From positions 1 through 9,747 of the forward strand of contig DNJC01000027.1 in assembly GCA_003490025.1 (NCBI GenBank): DNA of 9,747 nucleotides. Reading direction: 5' to 3'. The notes under the pieces are model-generated. The model searched no databases, was not told the DNA's origin, and saw only the letters and a list, made by a program, of their open reading frames with translations. The first letter of the stretch is position 1. Each line of letters starts with the position of its first letter. Positions 5,612 to 9,747 of this stretch are shown piece after piece. The DNA comes from Geobacter sp. Its GTDB lineage: Bacteria; Desulfobacterota; Desulfuromonadia; Geobacterales; Geobacteraceae. Position numbers and translations under genes: made by a program.

Positions 5612-7131
5612 CAGTCCAGGTGCCCGTGCACCTCTTCTTCGAGGAAGCGCCCCATCTCCGCCGGCGGCGCCGGAGTCAGAAGCGACACGGCGATCATCAC
5701 GCAGACGACCAGCGGCGCGCCGCACAGGGCGGACGAGGTGACCGGAAACAGCGCCGCCACCCGGGGAAGGGCGCCGCCGAAAAGGGGGTGCGCGAAGGTG
5801 CAGAGGATGCCGGTCAGCATCCCGGCGATGGCGCCGTAGCGGTTGGCCCGCCCCCACCAGATGCCGAGGAGGAACAGGGGGAAGATGGTGTTCCCGGCCA
5901 GGGCGAAGGCGACCGCCGTGATCTCCGCGATGAGGCCGGGGGGATCCAGGGCCAGCAGCATCACGACGACGGCGAGGACCAGCGTTCCCCCCTTGGCCAC
6001 CTGCATGCGCGCCGATTCGCTGGCGGTGGGGTTGACGATGCTGTAGTAGATGTCGTGCGAGATCGACGCGGCGCCGGTCATAAGGAGCCCCGCCACGGTG
6101 AAGAAGGCGGCGGAGAGCGCCCCGGCGGCAAGAACGCCGATGAGCCACCCCGGGACTCCGGCCAGGACGGCCGTCTTCAGCACGATGATGTCGGCCATGC
6201 CGCGCGCCGCCGCTTCCGGGAGCAGGGCGCCGTGCCGCGCCTCGAGGAGCCTCCCGAACACGGCGAAGGCGGGGGCGGACCAGTAGATCAGCGCGATGAA
6301 GAACAGACCCCAGACCACGCTCCAGCGGGCGTCGCGCAGGTTGGGGACCGTGTAGAAGCGCGAAAGGACGTGGGGAAGACCGGCGGTCCCCACCATGAGC
6401 GTGAAGCAGAGGGCGCACCACTCGAAGAGGGTCCCGTTGGCGAAGGGGAGGGCGAAGTCGATGCTGAACTGGCGGGAGAGGTCGGTGATGGCGCGGCCGT
6501 AGCCGAACTGCGGCAGCAGCCAGAAGTATCCCAGCTTACGGGCGAGCCACATGAGCGGGATGATGAACGAGACGCTGATCACCAGGTACTGCAGCTGCTG
6601 GTTGCGCGGCACGCCGAGCATCCCGGAGAGAACTATGTAGGAGACGACGGCCAGCGCCCCGAACATCACCCCCTGCTCGTAATCGATGTCGAACATGAAG
6701 GAGAAGATCATCCCGATCCCCTTGAACTGCGCGACGCAGTAGATGACGGAGATGGCGATGGAGATGACGGCCGCCACGAGCCTCGCCACCGGGGAGCCGT
6801 ACCGTTCGCCGACGAACTCGGGGGCGGTGAACTTGCCGAAGCGCCTGATCTGGGTCGCCAGAAGCACCAGGAGAAGGACGTAGCCGCCGGTCCAGCCGAT
6901 CACGTAGGCGAGCCCCTGGTACCCCCTGAGGTAGATGATCCCGGCGAGCCCCATGAGGCTCGCCGCGCTCATCCAGTTGCTGGCGATGGCGGCGCCGCCG
7001 CCGATCCTGCCGGTGTAGCGCCCGCCGAAACCGTACTCGAGGCTCTCCCTCGACTTCTGCCTCAGGCCCACCAGGATGAAACAGAGGAAAACGCAGAGAA
7101 CGACGAAGATGGACCAGGACGAGTCATTCAT
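5611..7131 (-). CDS. Sodium:solute symporter, large subunit (VC_2705 type, acetate-transporter related)
   Basis: This 506-residue integral inner-membrane protein belongs to the sodium:solute symporter family, in the ActP-related group paired with a DUF4212 small subunit (the VC_2705 type). Family marks are SNWMSAASLMGLAG (51-64), GYQGLAYVIGWTGGYVLL (70-87), KFTAPEFVGERY (100-111), the strong GTAGLPHVLSRFYTVP (248-263) and the Na-site helix ALSAAFFTVAGL followed by SISHDIY (356-362). About a dozen hydrophobic segments fill the protein; the C terminus (about 490-506) is a polar cytoplasmic tail ending in an acidic stretch. It most likely imports acetate or another short carboxylate with Na+ or H+, but the substrate is inferred from relatives. 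Its ATG overlaps the small-subunit stop by 8 bases, with AGGAG nine bases upstream, which indicates tight co-expression. The next gene follows after a hairpin. Confidence 0.9.
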   Translation of the reverse strand: MNDSSWSIFVVLCVFLCFILVGLRQKSRESLEYGFGGRYTGRIGGGAAIASNWMSAASLMGLAGIIYLRGYQGLAYVIGWTGGYVLLLVLLATQIRRFGKFTAPEFVGERYGSPVARLVAAVISIAISVIYCVAQFKGIGMIFSFMFDIDYEQGVMFGALAVVSYIVLSGMLGVPRNQQLQYLVISVSFIIPLMWLARKLGYFWLLPQFGYGRAITDLSRQFSIDFALPFANGTLFEWCALCFTLMVGTAGLPHVLSRFYTVPNLRDARWSVVWGLFFIALIYWSAPAFAVFGRLLEARHGALLPEAAARGMADIIVLKTAVLAGVPGWLIGVLAAGALSAAFFTVAGLLMTGAASISHDIYYSIVNPTASESARMQVAKGGTLVLAVVVMLLALDPPGLIAEITAVAFALAGNTIFPLFLLGIWWGRANRYGAIAGMLTGILCTFAHPLFGGALPRVAALFPVTSSALCGAPLVVCVMIAVSLLTPAPPAEMGRFLEEEVHGHLD

Positions 7132-7447
7132 AGCTTCTGTCTCTCCTGCGGCTGTGGTATTCGGTGATCCTGTCTATGTAGAGGTTGAAGGCGACGCAAA
7201 GGACGATGAACCAAAGCGGCAGGAGCTGCCCGGTGAACCAGAAGTGAAGCGGCAGGTTGAAGAGGGTGAGGCGCGTCAAGATGCTCCCGGCGCCGGTCCC
7301 CCGGCTGAGGTAGACCAGCACCTGGAAACCGAAGGTGCAAACGCCCCAGCCGAAGAGGATGGCGAGGATGATCAGTACCTCGTCCCGCATGTGCCCCTTC
7401 TTGGGGCGAAACAGGTTGACCCGGTAGCGCTTGCCCGGCTGGCTCAT
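7124..7447 (-). CDS. DUF4212 family small subunit of the sodium:solute symporter
   Basis: This 107-residue membrane protein is the small partner (DUF4212, sodium/substrate symporter small subunit) always found beside VC_2705-type symporters. Two membrane segments are visible, about 24-46 and 73-92, joined by a loop with the family-typical LPLHFWFTGQ (65-74). The short N terminus (R-P-K-K) and the C terminus (H-S-R-R-R-D-R) are both basic, which suggests both ends face the cytoplasm. The ATG at 7445-7447 has a perfect AGGAGG five bases upstream (plus-strand 7453-7458). The gene starts 22 bases after the DUF294 gene stop, and its own stop overlaps the large-subunit start by 8 bases. Its role is thought to be assembly or modulation of the transporter; this is not proven in general. 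Confidence 0.85.
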   Translation of the reverse strand: MSQPGKRYRVNLFRPKKGHMRDEVLIILAILFGWGVCTFGFQVLVYLSRGTGAGSILTRLTLFNLPLHFWFTGQLLPLWFIVLCVAFNLYIDRITEYHSRRRDRSYE

Positions 7448-7469
7448 GCCCGCCTCCTTTTCTTCGCCA

Positions 7470-8687
7470 CTACATGATGGAGAAATTGGTGTGGATGATC
7501 TTCTGCAGATCCTCGATGAGCAGCAGCGCGTGCCTGATCCTCTCCCTCTCGTCCCGCGGGAGCGAGTAGGGGTTCAGGTAGTAGGCGTCGTTCTGGATAC
7601 CCTTGATCACCTTGATCTGGAGCAGGATGCGGTGCTTGGTGAGGACGCGGTACGCCTCGATCAGCCCGCGCGCCGTGTCGGCCGAGAAGCTGTGCTCCCG
7701 CTGCAGGAGTTCGATCCGCTGTACCGTCGAGGTCGCCGGCAACGCCTGGTTGATGGCGAGTATCCGGACGTTCATGACCAGCGGGGCCCATGCCAGGAGC
7801 TTCAGGTTGAAGCACCCCTTGTGCTCGCCGCTCCCCTCGGTCCAGAACCTCTTGAGAAAGCCGAGCGCGAGCCGCATTTCCGTGGCCGCCTTCGCCATCC
7901 CCCAGAGCGCCATGAAGTAGTCCTGCAACAGGGAGCGGATCAGGCCGACCAGCGAGTCGGCGAGTTCCGGGTCCCCCGCCACGAAACGGGCGTCCGAGAG
8001 GACGATCAGGTCCATCAGGTTCTTGCCGTAATCCTCGGTCTCGTAGCGTACGATGGCGTGGAGCCGGCGCTGCCACTGCGAAAGGGAGCCGCGCCAGTTG
8101 TCGTTGGAGGGCATGATGCCGCCGGTGCATTTCTTGAAGCCGATCTCGGAGAGCCGCTCCACCAGGATCTCGGATAACGTCTTGAAGTAGCGGTCCGCCT
8201 CCTCCCCTTTGTCGTCGCCGTAGACCACCAGGTAGTCCTGGTCGGTGATGAGGGTCTGTTCCTCCCTGCCGTCGCTTCCCATGCTGATCAGGGCGAAGGG
8301 GACCGGCGGGGGAGAGGGCATCTCGGAGAGGACCAGCTCTACGGCGCGGCGGGCCAGGGCGTCGCGGTAGGAGGTGCAGTTCTCGTGCAGCGCGGCCACC
8401 GAGTAAAAGCGGAGGAAGCGCTCCATCTCCAGCGCGTTCAGCGCCTCGTGGAGCCGCAGCAGCGCGGCGTATTCCGTCTCGCGCCGGATCGCCTCGAGCC
8501 GCTCCTCTTCCAGGCGCGAGAACTCCCGCAGCCTTTCGGACTCGGCGCAGGCCCCTTCCCTCAGCCCCTCGAGGAAACTGCGGATCTCCTCGCGGTCCAA
8601 AAGCGGCAGAAAGGCGTGCACCTCTCCCAAAAGCTCCTGGAGCAGTTCGGCGTCGCTTGGCTCTGGCGGGTGGACCTGGTGGGGCAT
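7470..8687 (-). CDS. DUF294 nucleotidyltransferase-like protein
   Basis: This 405-residue soluble protein has a GlnD-like nucleotidyltransferase domain (PF03445 type) and a DUF294_C domain. The catalytic pattern is intact: MGSDGREEQ (136-144), with the G137-S138 loop, then TDQDY with D149 and D151, and a third Asp at D226 in LMDLIVL, followed by SDARFVAGD. The C-terminal domain has SGEHKG (286-291) and a final helix containing LQKI. The first 120 residues are helical and acidic, with none of the CBS or cyclic-nucleotide-binding domains that many DUF294 proteins carry. The ATG at 8685-8687 is chosen because GGAG precedes it and a promoter lies 42 bases further up; the frame stays open to 8861, but that start lies in a terminator. 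It is the first gene of the symporter unit. Such proteins are thought to regulate nearby transporters or metabolism by nucleotidylation; the target is unknown. Confidence 0.85.
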   Translation of the reverse strand: MPHQVHPPEPSDAELLQELLGEVHAFLPLLDREEIRSFLEGLREGACAESERLREFSRLEEERLEAIRRETEYAALLRLHEALNALEMERFLRFYSVAALHENCTSYRDALARRAVELVLSEMPSPPPVPFALISMGSDGREEQTLITDQDYLVVYGDDKGEEADRYFKTLSEILVERLSEIGFKKCTGGIMPSNDNWRGSLSQWQRRLHAIVRYETEDYGKNLMDLIVLSDARFVAGDPELADSLVGLIRSLLQDYFMALWGMAKAATEMRLALGFLKRFWTEGSGEHKGCFNLKLLAWAPLVMNVRILAINQALPATSTVQRIELLQREHSFSADTARGLIEAYRVLTKHRILLQIKVIKGIQNDAYYLNPYSLPRDERERIRHALLLIEDLQKIIHTNFSIM

Positions 8688-8728
8688 GGAGGCTCCGGGG
8701 CTCTGGATGCTTAATTCGGTGCCATGAG

Positions 8729-8757
8729 ATTCTACATTAAAACGAAACGCGTGTAAA
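8729..8757 (-). promoter_or_regulatory. Strong sigma70-type promoter of the DUF294-symporter unit
   Basis: On the minus strand TTTACA (8752-8757), a 17-base spacer and TAGAAT (8729-8734) each match the consensus at five of six bases with ideal spacing. Transcription would start near 8722, giving a leader of about 35 bases before the ATG at 8687. The 73 bases between this and the terminator (8758-8830) show nothing further that I can identify. Confidence 0.65.
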
Positions 8758-8830
8758 AGTGTTTTGCCGGCTGTTGCCTCGATAGGTGCGGCAACGCGGC
8801 GTGAAGGCGGGGAAAGGGGCGGCTGCGGAC

Positions 8831-8863
8831 AAAAAAATTGGGGAAGGTTTCCCTTCCCCAATT
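8831..8863 (-). terminator. Rho-independent terminator of the ActP-type gene
   Basis: On the minus strand a perfect 12-base-pair stem (AATTGGGGAAGG with CCTTCCCCAATT, 8836-8863) is closed by a GAAA tetraloop and followed by a run of seven T (8831-8837). It begins 22 bases after the stop of the ActP-type gene and separates that gene from the DUF294 unit. Confidence 0.93.
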
Positions 8864-8885
8864 CCTTTGCGTCCTTTGTTACGGT

Positions 8886-9747
8886 TTAGTGCTCTACGGC
8901 CTTGGCCATGCCCAAACCGGTGTTCTGGCGGACGTAGACCTCGTCGAACATCTCCTCGGAACGCCTGTTCGGGAAGGCGAGGGCGCCCAGGATGGCGGCG
9001 AGGAAGCCGAGCGGGATGGAGATGATGCCCGGGTTCTTCAGGGTGAAGAGCGGTTTCTCCAGGCCCATCATGGAGGTGCCGTCCTTAAGCGCGTCGACCT
9101 TGGCCTTGGCGAGCGCCTTGGCGTCCTTCTCGCCGAGCGCCTGGCCCGCAGGAAGAGCAGCCTGCTTCTTCTCCATGGCGGCGACCACCTTCTTGGCGCC
9201 GGCGGCGACCACTTTCGGGTAGGTCATGTTGGGGGAGACCATCACCAGGCCGATGGAGGCGATGGTGCCGACCAGGAGGCCGCAGATGACGCCGGCGGTG
9301 TTGAACTTCCTCCAGAAGAGCGAGAGCACGACCACCGGGAGGTTCCCCGAGGCGGCGACGGCGAAGGCGAGCGCCACCAGGTGGGCGACGTTCTGCTTCT
9401 CTGCCGCGAGGCCGATGACGATGCCGCAGGCGCCTACCACGAAGGAGGTGGTGCGTGCCGCGAAGACCTGCTCGTGCTGGTCGGCGTGGCCGTCCTTGAT
9501 CACGTTGACGTAGATGTCGTGGGCGATGGCCGCGGAAGCCGCGAGCACCAGGCCGGAGACGACGGCGAGGATCGTTGCGAAGGCGACGGCGCAGAGGAAG
9601 GCGAGGAACAGGTCGCCGATGATCGGGGCGATGTCCGCACCCATCTGCTGTGCCAGCATCAGGGTCGCCATGTTGCCGCCCGGGTCAACCTGGGTGATCC
9701 CCTGCGGGGTGAGGTGGATGGCTGCGCCGAAACCGAGCAGGGTGGTC
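8886..9747 (-). CDS. ActP-type cation/acetate symporter, C-terminal part
   Basis: About 286 residues are visible; the reading frame stays open to the right edge, so the start lies outside the window. The protein is an ActP-like sodium:solute symporter, an inner-membrane importer of acetate and related monocarboxylates. It matches ActP in DLFLAFLCAVAFATILAVVSGL (Na-site helix), SAAIAHDIY, NVAHLVALAFAVAASGNLP and the terminal QNTGLG....VEH. Between two late membrane helices it carries an Ala/Lys-rich, hydrophilic stretch (9063-9215, about 50 residues; AAGAKKVVAAMEKKQ is one part) where E. coli ActP, as I recall it, has only a short loop. The gene ends in TAA, 22 bases before a strong terminator, so it is a transcription unit of its own or the last gene of one. 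It differs clearly from the symporter at 5611-7131, which belongs to the other subfamily. Confidence 0.9.
   Translation of the reverse strand, partial: TTLLGFGAAIHLTPQGITQVDPGGNMATLMLAQQMGADIAPIIGDLFLAFLCAVAFATILAVVSGLVLAASAAIAHDIYVNVIKDGHADQHEQVFAARTTSFVVGACGIVIGLAAEKQNVAHLVALAFAVAASGNLPVVVLSLFWRKFNTAGVICGLLVGTIASIGLVMVSPNMTYPKVVAAGAKKVVAAMEKKQAALPAGQALGEKDAKALAKAKVDALKDGTSMMGLEKPLFTLKNPGIISIPLGFLAAILGALAFPNRRSEEMFDEVYVRQNTGLGMAKAVEH

Noticed and set aside
3458..6421. A 987-codon open frame on the minus strand that ends in the TIM-barrel protein
   Set aside because: Only its last 264 codons look like protein. The rest is a Arg/Gly/Pro-rich shadow of the DUF294-like and symporter genes in a high-GC region; the ATG at 4252 with its ribosome site is the true start.
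5620..7167. A 515-codon plus-strand frame opposite the symporter gene
   Set aside because: The product is charged and low-complexity (Asp/Glu/Gly/His-rich) and exactly antisense to a well-recognised membrane protein, as expected from GC-biased codon positions.
8688..8861. A longer start for the DUF294 gene at 8861
   Set aside because: That ATG lies inside the terminator hairpin, upstream of the predicted promoter, and the extra residues look unlike the family.

Overview
The window looks like chromosomal DNA of a high-GC member of the Geobacteraceae (Geobacter, Geomonas or Citrifermentans type). This is an inference from gene content and GC bias: a ferritin-like protein coupled to an inositol-monophosphatase gene, an alanine dehydrogenase, a stand-alone universal stress protein, and two different acetate-type sodium:solute symporters with DUF294 genes. 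No rRNA or tRNA gene is present and no species is claimed.

Layout. Positions 1-96 are the 3' end of a group II intron (domains V and VI). A GC-rich spacer follows, then a plus-strand pair with overlapping ends: a rubrerythrin/ferritin-like protein (290-766) and an inositol monophosphatase family enzyme (756-1544). A short spacer holds a GC palindrome and a 7-base tandem repeat. Next comes ald on the minus strand (1645-2769), divergent from a universal stress protein gene (3013-3468). Both have recognisable sigma70-type promoters, with several small inverted repeats between them.

From 8687 down to 3458 lies a probable five-gene minus-strand unit with small gaps and overlaps. In order of transcription it encodes: a DUF294-type nucleotidyltransferase; the small (DUF4212) and large subunits of a VC_2705-type sodium:solute symporter; a second DUF294-like protein whose catalytic carboxylates are all replaced; and an endonuclease IV/xylose isomerase-like TIM barrel. 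A promoter sits at 8729-8757. Upstream is a strong terminator (8831-8863) that ends a separate ActP-type acetate symporter gene. That gene runs off the right edge and carries an unusual Ala/Lys-rich insertion.

How the parts may work together. The two symporters probably import acetate or a similar short carboxylate. DUF294 proteins are often encoded beside such symporters. Here an intact and a degenerate copy bracket the transporter, which suggests a catalytic/pseudo-catalytic regulatory pair, with the TIM-barrel enzyme as a further, uncharacterised component. This unit is the most interesting part of the window. Its function is inferred from motifs and gene order only.
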